Positions 8,965-18,722 of a stretch of 64,000 nt of DNA are shown one piece after another. The position numbers were made by a program, and so were the translations under genes. Each line of letters starts with the position of its first letter. Within the stretch, counting starts at the first letter, position 1. The notes beneath the pieces were generated by a model. It worked only from the letters and a program-made list of their open reading frames with translations. It had not been told where the DNA came from and ran no database searches. Origin of the DNA: JABDMH01 sp965223105 (GTDB lineage Bacteria; Bacteroidota; Bacteroidia; Chitinophagales; Saprospiraceae); contig OZ244987.1 of the NCBI GenBank assembly GCA_965223105.1, positions 1,054,001 through 1,118,000 on the forward strand, given 5' to 3'.

Positions 8965-10467
8965 TTATTCAACCCGTTCCAATTTAACGATCTCCTGAAT
9001 CGGTGGTACTACTCCTTCGATGGGAAATTGAAAAAGAAATCTATTGTTACTCCAAAGAGTTGAGGTATCCATAACCGGCAAAACCAGGATGTTGTTACTA
9101 ATGGGTGTATAGTCGATTTCATCCTTGACACCTCCGTCTTCGGTGATCTTATAAATCTTGCCCTCTGATGGAGTCACCATACAATTGTAGACTGAATATG
9201 CCGTCCTCGATTCTTCATCCAGGGTTTCGTAGATAAAAGAAAATACGGAGAGATCGATGCCATGATTGGCCAGACTGGCAGCTGTCCCACAGAGGTCAGG
9301 GATCTCTCGGCAGGTGTCCATCCCGTCACTTAAGAGAAACACTAACTTCTTATTTCTCCGTACAGAGAACATATTTTTGGTCATTTGAAGACGGCGATTC
9401 AAGGGTGTATGGCCATAGGGCCGGACTGCATCTACTTGCATGATTAGTGCTTCCCTGCTCACCGAGGCAATCGGATGGTTAAGTACCATGCTGGTCACAT
9501 CGCAATCCTGACCAACAGATATGGCACCTAAGAATACGTTTGATCGCATGTTCATTGCGATATAAAGAGCCAATTGTTGGGCTACATTAAATTTTGAGAT
9601 TTCTGGGCCCCATCCTACCGGATCATCCATGGAACCACTTAAATCGATGCATAAAATGATTTCATCATATTGAGAAAGTTCTTGAAGGATCATTTGGTAA
9701 TTTTTTGGCAGCAGAGCATAGTCAAGAATGGGGAGTAGGGATGTCTGGTTTAGCGAATCAACATCTAGTGAATCAAAGGCGACCGACCTTCCGGCTATGA
9801 GATTTTGTCTATATGGATGTGGTGGAATAGGTAAGCCAGCCAGAGTTAATTTGTGAAGCAAGGTGTCAAGATTGCGCTGTGCATATTCATTTTCCGGATT
9901 GTAAATCAAAGCGTCACGAAAGTGTTGAATGGCCATTTCAATGAACTCATGCCTCACAATGCATACTGGTCTCCTATCTGCACGATTGGTGCTCAGGCCT
10001 CGTGCAGTAATCGATAAGTAGCCTCTGGCATTTTCGATGTCTGAGAAAAAGCCATAGTCCGGGGCATAAGATCTCGACATAAACTTGGCAGCCCGGTTAA
10101 GGGTTTTCTCTGCCTCTTTAAAATTCGGCCAGCCTCTTACATCTAGCATTTGCATGACGCCTTTGTAGTAATGGTAGAGCGCCTGCTCGTTGTGCTGGGA
10201 CATTAAGAAGGGGTTGACCTTTAAGAGTGTTCCAGCAATCTGTTCTTGACCGGTGGATATCAAGTGATAAATGATGTCATCAAACAACTGAATATCATGT
10301 CTGATCTCTGGTTGGTACCGAATAAATATCCTTTCAACTTCATGGGCCGAGGAGGTATTCTTAACAGCCTGAAAAATGATTTGAGCAGTGCTATCTAGGG
10401 GTGGAGACTGGGCCATCAATGAGCACATCAGCACAAGGCTCACCAATGTTATGTTGGCGCGTTTCAA
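8965..10467 (-). CDS. Secreted VWA-domain protein with TPR-like N-terminal half
   Basis: A 500-residue protein. The start is TTG (followed by Lys-Arg and a hydrophobic run ending MAQ), which preserves a signal peptide. Residues ~30-210 are helical with a TPR-like unit near 175-205 (FRDALIYNPENEYAQRNL). Residues ~268-450 form a von Willebrand factor A domain: a beta strand followed by DLSGS at 275-279 (the MIDAS metal site), a Thr-containing loop (GHTPLNRRL) and the strand LVFLLSDGMD. VWA domains bind protein partners through Mg2+. Target unknown; periplasmic or surface location inferred from the leader. Confidence 0.75.
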   Translation of the reverse strand: MKRANITLVSLVLMCSLMAQSPPLDSTAQIIFQAVKNTSSAHEVERIFIRYQPEIRHDIQLFDDIIYHLISTGQEQIAGTLLKVNPFLMSQHNEQALYHYYKGVMQMLDVRGWPNFKEAEKTLNRAAKFMSRSYAPDYGFFSDIENARGYLSITARGLSTNRADRRPVCIVRHEFIEMAIQHFRDALIYNPENEYAQRNLDTLLHKLTLAGLPIPPHPYRQNLIAGRSVAFDSLDVDSLNQTSLLPILDYALLPKNYQMILQELSQYDEIILCIDLSGSMDDPVGWGPEISKFNVAQQLALYIAMNMRSNVFLGAISVGQDCDVTSMVLNHPIASVSREALIMQVDAVRPYGHTPLNRRLQMTKNMFSVRRNKKLVFLLSDGMDTCREIPDLCGTAASLANHGIDLSVFSFIYETLDEESRTAYSVYNCMVTPSEGKIYKITEDGGVKDEIDYTPISNNILVLPVMDTSTLWSNNRFLFQFPIEGVVPPIQEIVKLERVE

Positions 10468-11184
10468 ACGAGATACTTCTGGTGGAGTAGAAAAGGTCTA
10501 CAATTTACAACGTATTACCAATGGTAATATTTTCATATGGATTCATTTCGATGGATCGACCAGTGATTGAATTCTTTCGATGAAGGCAGAAGTTTCATCT
10601 TCTGTTGAAGCAGCTTTGAATCAGGCTATCATAAGGCTGAAAAAAGGAATGAAAATTTTCTAATCTTAGACAATAATGGGGTATGGTTGGCAGTTTATTC
10701 TATTGTAAATTATAACCAAGCAGTTTCTAAGCTTGGGATCGGATTCACTCACTTCTTCGAACACGATCGTCCCGTACCATATTAATCAGGCAGCGCAACT
10801 TGACCCCCTCCATGACAATCAGATGGTCGTATGGAGCATTAAGTTTTTTATCCTGATTTGAAGATATTGGAAGCAGGCGGAGGATGCTTTTTTAAACTTC
10901 CTTTTTTACGTAGCACATCAAAAAAAAGTGCAAGAGCAATTACTGGATTGTCTCTGCATTTAGACTTGCTTGACGCAATCGATACTTATAATAGATCGTA
11001 GTCAGGAAGCAGGAGCACAATTGCTCTGACCTGCCAGTGTGCCGATCAAAAGATAGGAGGGATAGCCAATTTTATCAAGAATCTCGAAGGTCTTGAGAGA
11101 CCTATTTATTGGTCGATGATATATGAGTAATCTTAATTACACGATCATATTTTTTGCACTATCTAACTTAAATGAATTAGAATT
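10468..11184. other. 717-bp intergenic stretch with no intact gene
   Basis: No frame here is both long and plausible. Two short open stretches (about 10710-10855 and 10940-11130) read as ordinary protein-like sequence broken by stops, the second ending before 11130 with a single in-frame TAG near 11000. They may be decayed gene remnants, but I cannot name a family. A hairpin-like AGGTCTTGAGAGACCT lies near 11088-11103. Confidence 0.35.
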
Positions 11185-12027
11185 ATGAATCAAAGACAAT
11201 TTCGCATCAGTATTAATGCTTTTTTAGTCACGACTTGTTTACTATTTCTGGCTGCCTGTGAGAAGGACTCAAACCTCATCAATCAATCATCTGCAACTCT
11301 TGAGAGTGCCAACGAATTTGAACTGGCTTCGGCAAATAATGGTAATGCTCATGATTATTTATTGAATATTATTGGTGTTGACAAGGACAAGACTGCCGAC
11401 ATGGATGACAATAGTGGTCACCGAATTTTTGTCCAGTTATATGGGGGTGAGGAGGTGACCAATGGCGGAGGAAAATGGAAGGAAGGAAAGAGTTTTGATG
11501 ATCTGAGTAAAATCAACAAGATACTTTTGCAAGAAGGTGATTTTCAGGTCATCGATGCCAATGCAACTGATCAGGATGGCGCTATTTTCCAACTCCCTGA
11601 TCCAAACCCGGAAGATGGCGTGACCCCAAGTTATCGTATCAAAGCTCGGGCCCTAGGCAAGCCGGGAGGTTCAGCAACACTGACCACTTGTGCTGAAGAA
11701 ACCTTTGATGAGACGACAGACATTTGGTGTGGGAGCAATGGAGTAACGATTGAAGGACATGGGAAGGGTGGTAAGGACAACAAGGGTGGAGGTAAACCTG
11801 TCATCATCGACGTTACTGAGAATCTGCTGAAAATGACCATTACGATCGATCCTGATGATGATCCTGAATTGGCAGCTTGCTTAGGCTTTGAGGATACTGA
11901 TGAAGACGATGATGTAGTCACTACTGATGTCTGGTTGTTTGATGACTGTTTTGAAAACTACTTTTGGAATTACGAAAACAATGGTTTGAAGTTGTTGCAG
12001 TTGAGATTCTACTATGTTGAATCCTGA
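11185..12027 (+). CDS. Uncharacterised lipoprotein with Gly/Lys-rich linker
   Basis: A 280-residue protein with ATG start and a lipoprotein signal ending LLFLAAC. The mature region has two beta-rich parts joined by a GKGGKDNKGGGK linker (about residues 191-205), and four cysteines in the second half (TTCAEE, WCGS, LAACLGF, DDCFENYF) that may form disulfides in the periplasm or outside. No known family. The MITE-like element and a strong terminator lie downstream on the same side. Confidence 0.7.
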   Translation: MNQRQFRISINAFLVTTCLLFLAACEKDSNLINQSSATLESANEFELASANNGNAHDYLLNIIGVDKDKTADMDDNSGHRIFVQLYGGEEVTNGGGKWKEGKSFDDLSKINKILLQEGDFQVIDANATDQDGAIFQLPDPNPEDGVTPSYRIKARALGKPGGSATLTTCAEETFDETTDIWCGSNGVTIEGHGKGGKDNKGGGKPVIIDVTENLLKMTITIDPDDDPELAACLGFEDTDEDDDVVTTDVWLFDDCFENYFWNYENNGLKLLQLRFYYVES

Positions 12028-12198
12028 TTTGATAATGAATTTGAGGGTACGTCTAATGACCCCTGAATGACAATAGTTTTGAAATATTTTGGATTTAAAT
12101 CAGGCGAATTCAACGAAGTATAATTCAAAAGGATTGAAAAATAAATGGCAAAGCCATTGTGTCCGATCCATGAACGCCTTCTTAGATATACTTGTACC

Positions 12199-12361
12199 AG
12201 TACTCTGTCAAGCCAATTATTGTCGTTTATTTTAATGTCTTTTTGCGAATTTCGTCGTCGCAAATCCTCACTGTAGCTCCGGCTACAATTGCGGTCTGCT
12301 CCACGAACTTCATCAAAAATCATATTAAAATAATTCAACATAACTAACTTGACAGAGTACT
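12199..12361. mobile_element. MITE-like foldback element, 163 bp, with 14-bp perfect terminal inverted repeats
   Basis: The ends are AGTACTCTGTCAAG at 12199-12212 and its exact complement at 12348-12361. The whole element folds back: beyond the ends, TTATTTTAAT on the left matches ATTAAAATAA on the right, and the centre is a hairpin TGTAGC-TCCG-GCTACA (about 12273-12288) within CGCAA...TTGCG. If the mobile ends are CTCTGTCAAG, they are flanked on both sides by TA, as for Tc1/mariner or IS630-type targets. It carries no transposase. It lies between a lipoprotein gene and a rho-independent terminator. Family assignment is inference; the repeat geometry is directly visible. Confidence 0.75.
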
Positions 12362-12402
12362 AGCCTGAAGCATCACCTTGGTCAACCGGCACTTTGAAGA
12401 AT

Positions 12403-12431
12403 GGGATTGGCATTGTCCAATCCCTTTTTTT
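12403..12431 (+). terminator. Rho-independent terminator
   Basis: A perfect 8-bp stem GGGATTGG / CCAATCCC with loop CATTGT is followed at once by seven T. It faces the plus strand and would end the transcript of the lipoprotein gene upstream, with the MITE-like element now lying between gene and terminator. Confidence 0.85.
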
Positions 12432-12623
12432 ACTCTATTGTGGCTGGATATTTTCCAGTGCCAATCCTTCTCTTTACGATTCTTGGGGTCAAATTTCAGG
12501 AGGGGAATGTCAAGATAAGCTTAGTTTGATTTTTGTCGATTCGATTTGTATTTTACACTACCATCAATATTTTTAACATTCTTGGCCATAACATCTACAA
12601 AGTTTTACTCAGATCGGGCTCAA

Positions 12624-13352
12624 GTGGTAAAATGTGACTTGAACGAGATCTTGCCCTATCGAGGTCTATATATTCAAGAAAACAACTGCCAGATAAGATA
12701 CGACAGTTGCCATGTACGAAACTGGTCAGATTCCTATTTATTGATTTATGGTGACCAGAAAGTAGGTTATGGCTCAGTGAAGGGTAAGGACGATTTAACT
12801 CAACGCGATGCGATTTTCGAATTCTATTTAGTGCCCTTTTGGAGGAGAGAAAAATATTTATTTTATGAGGCGCTGATCGAAGCCTCACAATGTAAATTTC
12901 TGGAGTGCCAAACCAACGATGCTTTGCATACATCCCTGGTCCATTACTTCGGTCGAAATATTTCTTCCGATACCATGCTATTTGCCGATGATTGCAGTAC
13001 CGCTCATTCATTAGATGATGCAAGGGTCCGACTGCGAAAGCCGGAAGATTTAGTGTTTGAAAAGAATAAAGATGCCGGTGCCTATGTACTGCTCATAAAT
13101 GATGAGATTGTAGCATCAGGCGGATTCCTTACCCATTACAACATGCCCTTTGCCGATCTTTACATGGAAGTAAGACCCGGTTATCGACGTCGAGGATATG
13201 CTACTTACATCTTGCAAGAGATCAAGAAGTATTGCTATCTGGCAGGACGAGTGCCCGCAGCCAGATGTAGTATCAGAAACGAGGCATCGCAAAGAAGTCT
13301 ACTCAAAGCAGGTATGCGCAATTGCGGTCATATGTTGGTCGCAGAGTTGTAG
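12624..13352 (+). CDS. GNAT family N-acetyltransferase
   Basis: The C-terminal ~100 residues form a GNAT fold: YVLLINDEIVASGGF, DLYMEVRPGYRRRGYATYIL with the acetyl-CoA pyrophosphate-binding R-R-G-Y-A loop, and ARCSIRNEASQRSLLKAGM near the end. The N-terminal half repeats a similar but degenerate alpha/beta pattern (SDSYLLIYGDQKVGYGSVKG), so it may be a tandem GNAT. Start is uncertain: an in-frame TTG at 12546 adds 26 residues, GTG 12624 (VVKCDLNEILPYRG) looks more natural. Substrate unknown. It begins after the terminator at 12431 and so has its own promoter. Confidence 0.7.
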   Translation: MVKCDLNEILPYRGLYIQENNCQIRYDSCHVRNWSDSYLLIYGDQKVGYGSVKGKDDLTQRDAIFEFYLVPFWRREKYLFYEALIEASQCKFLECQTNDALHTSLVHYFGRNISSDTMLFADDCSTAHSLDDARVRLRKPEDLVFEKNKDAGAYVLLINDEIVASGGFLTHYNMPFADLYMEVRPGYRRRGYATYILQEIKKYCYLAGRVPAARCSIRNEASQRSLLKAGMRNCGHMLVAEL

Positions 13353-13463
13353 TCCCTTTGTAATGCAGTGATCGAACATTCTAGGATAATTTGGTTGGTG
13401 TCTCCTACGTTATCATTGCAGTATCGCTCGGAGCTGGCTTTGTTTTTGCTATTGAGTTACTTG

Positions 13464-14843
13464 ATGAATTGTAATCTTGTTGTTCTCTTTTTTCTTGCTT
13501 TGTGCTTCGAATTGGCAGCACAATGTCCACCACCATCCGATTCAAATATGATCTGCTATTATCGATATGACGATGATGGTGCCGCCAGACCGTCTGGGTT
13601 TACCTACAATGATATTTGGGGATATACTGATGAGATGAACCGTGAGTATGCCATCTTGGGAGGGCATGATAGTATTTATATTTTCGATGTTACCGATCCT
13701 TATGAAACAGAAAAAATTGCCGTTGATGCTCCGGGTGGATCATCATCATGGCGAGACTTCAAGACTTTTGGGCATTATTTATATGCTGTAGCAGATGTAG
13801 GTACCGAAGGACTGCGAGTATACGATCTGGATTCTTTACCAAAAGGAAAATTACATCTGGTCGGAGCCTATAATGGTGAATTTCTGCGGGCGCATAATAT
13901 TTTCATTGAAGATGAATCCGCTCGCTTGTATGTGGCGGGTTCAAATGTTGATGCAGCGAGGGAAGGACTTCTGGTTTATGATCTCTCATCTGACTTGCTC
14001 TCACGAAGCCCGGGGTTATTAAAGTCTTTTCAGTTCGATACATTGATAAGTAATCCTGGGTTGAATACTTATGTGCACGATCTTTTTGTCAAGAATGATA
14101 CAGCATATTGTTCGCACGGCTTTCAAGGGTATTACATTTGGGACTTAAGCGATTTGGTGAATCTGGATGCTTCCGATCTGGTAGGTTTCATGGAAAATGG
14201 AGCAACAAGTAATGGCTACGTGCACAGTAGTTGGAATTCGACTGGTGGCCAATACGCCTATATGGCCACAGAGGTCAATTCTACACCAGAGTTACGACAA
14301 ATTTTTGTGATAGATCAAAGTGATAAAAATAACCCAGTCGTAGTTAATACCTGGAAACAACCTTTACTGGCTTGTGCATTTTATGATAATAATGTTCCTC
14401 ATAATCCCTTTGTCAAGGGAGATACTCTTTACATTTCGTACTATCAAGATGGGGTCCAGGTATTGGATATCACCGATCCAATCCATCCCAAAAGAATTGG
14501 GTATTTTGATACCGAGCCCAACAATGCTTCCTATCAGGGCACCACAGCCAACTGGGGAATCTATCCTTTTTTCCCCTCAGGTACCATTGTAGCCAGTGAT
14601 ACGAAGAACGGATTGTTTGTACTGGGCTTGGGCTGTCCGGTTGATTTGACGATAGTGGATGAAGTGATTATGCAGGATGAAGTTTTGATTGCTTCTGGTC
14701 GTATCAACTTGGATAACGTACAAGTGGCCCAGGGGAGCTCGCTGGTAGTGAAGGCTCCAGCGGTGGAACTGTTGCCGTCATCAGAGACCTCCTCGGGTGG
14801 CCAATTGACCATTCTCAATCAAAATGGATGCACAAATCATTGA
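13464..14843 (+). CDS. Secreted choice-of-anchor B / LVIVD-repeat propeller protein with 3-coathanger-stack-like tail
   Basis: Start set at ATG 13464, which gives a signal peptide MNCNLVVLFFLALCFELAAQ cut before CPPP; a GTG at 13368 adds a non-signal extension. The body has repeated blades of the type YIFDVTDPYETEK, LRVYDLDSLPKG, LLVYDLSSDL and VLDITDPIHPKRIGYF, the pattern of choice-of-anchor B proteins of Bacteroidota. The last ~65 residues (VDEVIMQDEVLIASGRI to LNQNGC) resemble the 3-coathanger-stack domain found at the end of secreted Lewinella-type proteins and likely serve as the export or anchor module. Function unknown; probably extracellular. Confidence 0.75.
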   Translation: MNCNLVVLFFLALCFELAAQCPPPSDSNMICYYRYDDDGAARPSGFTYNDIWGYTDEMNREYAILGGHDSIYIFDVTDPYETEKIAVDAPGGSSSWRDFKTFGHYLYAVADVGTEGLRVYDLDSLPKGKLHLVGAYNGEFLRAHNIFIEDESARLYVAGSNVDAAREGLLVYDLSSDLLSRSPGLLKSFQFDTLISNPGLNTYVHDLFVKNDTAYCSHGFQGYYIWDLSDLVNLDASDLVGFMENGATSNGYVHSSWNSTGGQYAYMATEVNSTPELRQIFVIDQSDKNNPVVVNTWKQPLLACAFYDNNVPHNPFVKGDTLYISYYQDGVQVLDITDPIHPKRIGYFDTEPNNASYQGTTANWGIYPFFPSGTIVASDTKNGLFVLGLGCPVDLTIVDEVIMQDEVLIASGRINLDNVQVAQGSSLVVKAPAVELLPSSETSSGGQLTILNQNGCTNH

Positions 14844-14889
14844 AACTGTAATTGGCAGCAGGTTTGATCTTCGTGCGTGGATGGTGACT

Positions 14890-16866
14890 CTAGATCGTCG
14901 CTCCTTCAAGGATTTCGGCAGGAATGTTTAGGGGTGCTATTTGATCGATGCCGATTTTCTTTTTTAATGCGGTAAAGCGAGGGTCGGGCTGTAAAACTTC
15001 AAGGTAGGGGTCTATATGAAAGAGCATTGAATCTCCTATTTTCAACTCCAGTGCCTTATTCAAATGATAAAATGCTTGATCAACTTCACCTAAAGCCGCA
15101 TGCAAGATCAACAAGTCTTGATGTCCAGCAAAGCCTTCTGTTGTATCCATCAGTTGATATAAAGTTCGAAGATAATCGTGCGCAGGTTCTGTCTTCTTTT
15201 CATACGCATAGGATAGCCCAAGTAAGGTACTTTGGTGTAATCGGTAACCAAAGGGAGAAATCTTGCGAAAGTAAGTTCTGGCCCTGGGACAATCTCCTCT
15301 AAGAATCAGGTCCAAACCCTTCATTTCTAGGGTAGGCCGATGATTGGGCACGAGGGCCAACACTCGGTCATAAAAGGTATTTGCCTTTTCATGTTCCCGT
15401 TTCAAAGTATGAAAAAACCCCATGTAGAAATTGAGTTGCACGGACATAGGATCAAGCTTAAGTCCTCGATGCTCCAAGGCAATACATTTCTCTATGTCTC
15501 CACTGATGGCATGATAAGTGGCTAGGTTGTGGTAGATTCGGGCCTCGCCAGGGTAGAGCTGAAACATCTTTTCACAAGTTGACTTCATGGCTTGCCAATC
15601 CCACTCCGCAAATGTCTGAAATGCATTGAGTATCAGCAATGCATCTACTGTGTCTGGATCATTACTCTGTGCAAGTTGAAGATGCTGCATACCTTCTCTA
15701 TAGGCAACGGACCAGCTCATTTTACCTCCGAAGGCGGCAAAGAGGTGTACAAAGGCTAACATACAGTGTGCCTGGGAAAATCCTGGTTCAAGCTGAAGCG
15801 CTTTTTCAAAATAGGGCTTAGCGTGCTCACTTGATTGATCTCCCCATTGATTGATGTAATACAATCCCTTTAAGTACTCCTGGTAGGCATCTAAATTTTG
15901 TGTTGGAGCCTTGACCAGCGGCTTTTTGTGTTCGGATTCACTCAAATGCTGTCGAAGCCGGTTTACAATAGCCTGGGCAATCTCTTCCTGAATGCCAAAG
16001 ATATCGTCGAGCTTCCGATTGTAGTTCTCCGAAAATAGATGAAACCCGTCAAGGGTACTAATCAATTGGGCGGTAATACGCACTTGCTCACCGGACTTCC
16101 GTACACTTCCCTCCAACACGTAGAAGACTCCCAGCTGACGACCAATTTCCCGGACATCGAGATTTTTGTTCTTAAATGCAAAGGAGGAGGTTCGGGCAGT
16201 GACACGTAGCCCATCAACAGGTACCAATGCATTTAGAATTTCTTCGCTGATTCCATCACTAAAATATTCGTTTTCAGGATCAGAACTCAGATTAACAAAA
16301 GGTAGTACTGCGATTGATTTCTTTTTATCAGCAGTTTTTCCTTTTAGCTGAGTTCGATCTGGAATGATAATGCCGGGGTTTGCGACCGCATATACCTCTA
16401 CAGGACTCTGAATATTTTTAAAATGGAAAAACCCTAAGCTTCTGACTTGGATATCGCTGTGATTGGTAAGTTCCGAAACAACTTTGTCCGTCAAAAGGAT
16501 ATTCCCAGCAATTCCCAGAGCCTCGATCCGAGAAGTGAGATTAACGCCATCGCCGTATACTTCCGTATCGGTAAAGACAATATCTCCAGTGTGTATGCCA
16601 ACGCGTAAAGGTACTTTAGGGTCCTGTTGGAACTGTTGTTGCATAGAGATGGCACATCGAACAGCCTCGATGGCACTGTCAAAGATGCTTAAGGTGCCGT
16701 CACCATAATATTGGATGGGCTTACCATTATAGCGTTGATGGGATTCTTCAAATACCGAACGATGTCTCTTCCGAATAGAGGCAGCTTTCAGTTCATTCTC
16801 CTGCATCATCTTGGTATACCCAACGATGTCGGTAAAAATGATGGCTGCTAATCTTCGCTTATGCAT
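14890..16866 (-). CDS. Class III adenylate/guanylate cyclase fused to TolB-like and TPR domains
   Basis: A 658-residue cytoplasmic protein. Residues 1-170 are a class III cyclase: metal-binding Asp13 in FTDIVGYT, second metal Asp56 in YYGDGTL, and the transition-state pair Asn109 and Arg113 in GDGVNLTSR, so catalysis looks possible. Residues ~185-320 form a TolB-like segment (KSIAVLPFVNLSSDPENEYF, then YVLEGSVRKSGEQVRI). Residues ~335-645 carry several TPR units (YFEKALQLEPGFSQAHCMLA and others). This architecture is common in Bacteroidota and rhizobia. It would make cAMP or cGMP in response to protein contacts; base preference cannot be told here. Convergent with the propeller gene. Confidence 0.85.
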   Translation of the reverse strand: MHKRRLAAIIFTDIVGYTKMMQENELKAASIRKRHRSVFEESHQRYNGKPIQYYGDGTLSIFDSAIEAVRCAISMQQQFQQDPKVPLRVGIHTGDIVFTDTEVYGDGVNLTSRIEALGIAGNILLTDKVVSELTNHSDIQVRSLGFFHFKNIQSPVEVYAVANPGIIIPDRTQLKGKTADKKKSIAVLPFVNLSSDPENEYFSDGISEEILNALVPVDGLRVTARTSSFAFKNKNLDVREIGRQLGVFYVLEGSVRKSGEQVRITAQLISTLDGFHLFSENYNRKLDDIFGIQEEIAQAIVNRLRQHLSESEHKKPLVKAPTQNLDAYQEYLKGLYYINQWGDQSSEHAKPYFEKALQLEPGFSQAHCMLAFVHLFAAFGGKMSWSVAYREGMQHLQLAQSNDPDTVDALLILNAFQTFAEWDWQAMKSTCEKMFQLYPGEARIYHNLATYHAISGDIEKCIALEHRGLKLDPMSVQLNFYMGFFHTLKREHEKANTFYDRVLALVPNHRPTLEMKGLDLILRGDCPRARTYFRKISPFGYRLHQSTLLGLSYAYEKKTEPAHDYLRTLYQLMDTTEGFAGHQDLLILHAALGEVDQAFYHLNKALELKIGDSMLFHIDPYLEVLQPDPRFTALKKKIGIDQIAPLNIPAEILEGATI

Positions 16867-16963
16867 TAGATAAACACTAAATAATCAAGGTTTTCATGTT
16901 TATCCAGGTATAATTTCAGGACCATGTCTGGAACGATTAACCGGCATCAACCACCTCGTTCAA

Positions 16964-18571
16964 TTAGCAAATTTTAAATTTTGCAGCTGAACTCGCCAAG
17001 GGCTCTTTCCCATCCCAAGCTTTGCGGCCTTCCATTCGAGCTTCAAGGTCCCTGGCGGCAGGGGTTGCGGAGAGACCACCGAGTCCGGTGCAACGCAACT
17101 CCCGAGCCATTTGTTCGCTTACCTCGGCCATGGTTTGAATGACTTGATCTAACGGTATCAAGTGATCATAATCTGCCATGGCCATATTGGCACAGGAAAG
17201 GGCATTCGTGGCCGCCATCACATTTTTGCCCAAACAAGGTGCTTCCACTCGATTCGCAATGGGATCACAAATCATCCCCAAGGAATTTTGTAAGGCTTGA
17301 GAGGCAGCTGAAAGTGCTTGTGTAAGTGTTCCACCGTGCAGTGCCACTAAACCAGCAGCGGCCATACTTGATGCCGATCCACATTCAGCCTGGCAACCTC
17401 CCACCTCGGCAGCAAACGATGCTTGGTGGGCAATAAATACTCCAATAAGACCGGCTGCCAGCATAGCCTTGACCACATCGTCTTCAGTGCGATCCAACAC
17501 ATCAGCAGTACCAAGTATGGCACCAGGTAATGCTGCACAGGCTCCAGCTGTCGGTGCTGCAATAACCACACCCATAGAGCTCTTTACCTCCATTATTGCA
17601 CTGACATACAATATGATCCGATTAATGAGGTCATCCTGAATCAAAGCTTGCTTTTCAAGCTTCTTTTGAAATTGCTTTGACTGGTTTCCCAAGATACGGT
17701 CCCGGTATGAAGTACCTCGAATGCCTGACGAAATGGACTTTCGCATGATATCGACCAATGTTCTCATCCGACGGTAAACTTCCGTTTCGGATACATTCCC
17801 CCTCGCACTTTCATAACACAAAGCCAATTGCCAGATTTCCCACTGATCCTCTTTGATAAATTCTGACATCTCGGTGGCGGTAGAGAAGGGGACCTGCACA
17901 TTCTTTCGAGACAAAACCGGCAGCACGGGTTCGATTTGAGAGACAGATCGAACTTCTGGTAGAGATTCAATTTTTTCGATGATGGGTTTTTCCACCTTTT
18001 GACCGGTCTTGACCTGGACAAAGTTGAAATTTGCCCGATGTGTACGGATTAACTCATACTCCAATAGACCTTTCAATGTGTCTTCTACCTCGGAATTGGC
18101 ATCCAAATAGATAAGCAATTCATGATAGTCTCCATACATGGTGAGGTCGGCACCGTCGACCTGAATGACCTCAATCATCCCTCCGCCAATAGATATAGCC
18201 GTCACCTGGTGTTCTTCCGACCCCTGCCGGAACGTCATCTTATAAGTGTTGGGGTGAGATGTGTCCAAATGCCTTTTGGCAATATGTATGTTCCATCCTT
18301 CCCGGTCTACGGCTGACTCGTAGCTGGTCAACCGTTCATCATCTGCAGTATACCCAAGAAAGCCTCCAAAGAGCCCCATATCGGAACCTTGGCTTCGATG
18401 GGTTGTGGCCAGAGATCCAGCCAAATCAAACTCAATAAGGATATCATCGAATCTGGCTTTGACAATATCCCTACAGATTCGCCCGATCCGTAATGCTGCA
18501 GCACAGTGAGAACTTGAAGGTCCCCTCATCACCGGTCCCAAAACATCATTAAATATGCTCGCATATTGCAT
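16964..18571 (-). CDS. sdaA: L-serine dehydratase (ammonia-lyase), iron-sulfur, single-chain form
   Basis: A 535-residue enzyme with the beta-chain domain first (FNDVLGPVMRGPSSSHCAAA) and the alpha-chain domain second (PTAGACAALPGA, EVGGCQAECGSASSMAAAGL, MICDPIANRVEAPCLGKN). The cysteines at CQAEC, MICD and APCL are those expected to hold the 4Fe-4S cluster. It converts L-serine to pyruvate and ammonia in the cytoplasm. Length matches the fused SdaA/SdaB type. ATG start, divergent from the CocE-type gene with about 150 bp between them. I see no sign of truncation. Confidence 0.9.
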   Translation of the reverse strand: MQYASIFNDVLGPVMRGPSSSHCAAALRIGRICRDIVKARFDDILIEFDLAGSLATTHRSQGSDMGLFGGFLGYTADDERLTSYESAVDREGWNIHIAKRHLDTSHPNTYKMTFRQGSEEHQVTAISIGGGMIEVIQVDGADLTMYGDYHELLIYLDANSEVEDTLKGLLEYELIRTHRANFNFVQVKTGQKVEKPIIEKIESLPEVRSVSQIEPVLPVLSRKNVQVPFSTATEMSEFIKEDQWEIWQLALCYESARGNVSETEVYRRMRTLVDIMRKSISSGIRGTSYRDRILGNQSKQFQKKLEKQALIQDDLINRIILYVSAIMEVKSSMGVVIAAPTAGACAALPGAILGTADVLDRTEDDVVKAMLAAGLIGVFIAHQASFAAEVGGCQAECGSASSMAAAGLVALHGGTLTQALSAASQALQNSLGMICDPIANRVEAPCLGKNVMAATNALSCANMAMADYDHLIPLDQVIQTMAEVSEQMARELRCTGLGGLSATPAARDLEARMEGRKAWDGKEPLASSAAKFKIC

Positions 18572-18722
18572 CTATCCAAGTTACGAAATATCTCAGGAGT
18601 TACATGAGAGGGTTTTTAGCGGCATCTATATCATGGTAGGTGATTGGTATGATCCTATCTTCAGGGGCGGACGCAACTTTTGGAATATTTATTGTCTGCA
18701 TCTACTGCATAGTTTTGATAGC

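Noticed and set aside
12012..12341. 109-codon minus-strand frame over the MITE-like element
   Set aside because: It follows the element's sequence and has no domain; better explained by the foldback repeat.
12394..12576. Short plus-strand frame of 60 codons
   Set aside because: It begins in the rho-independent terminator and has no protein features.
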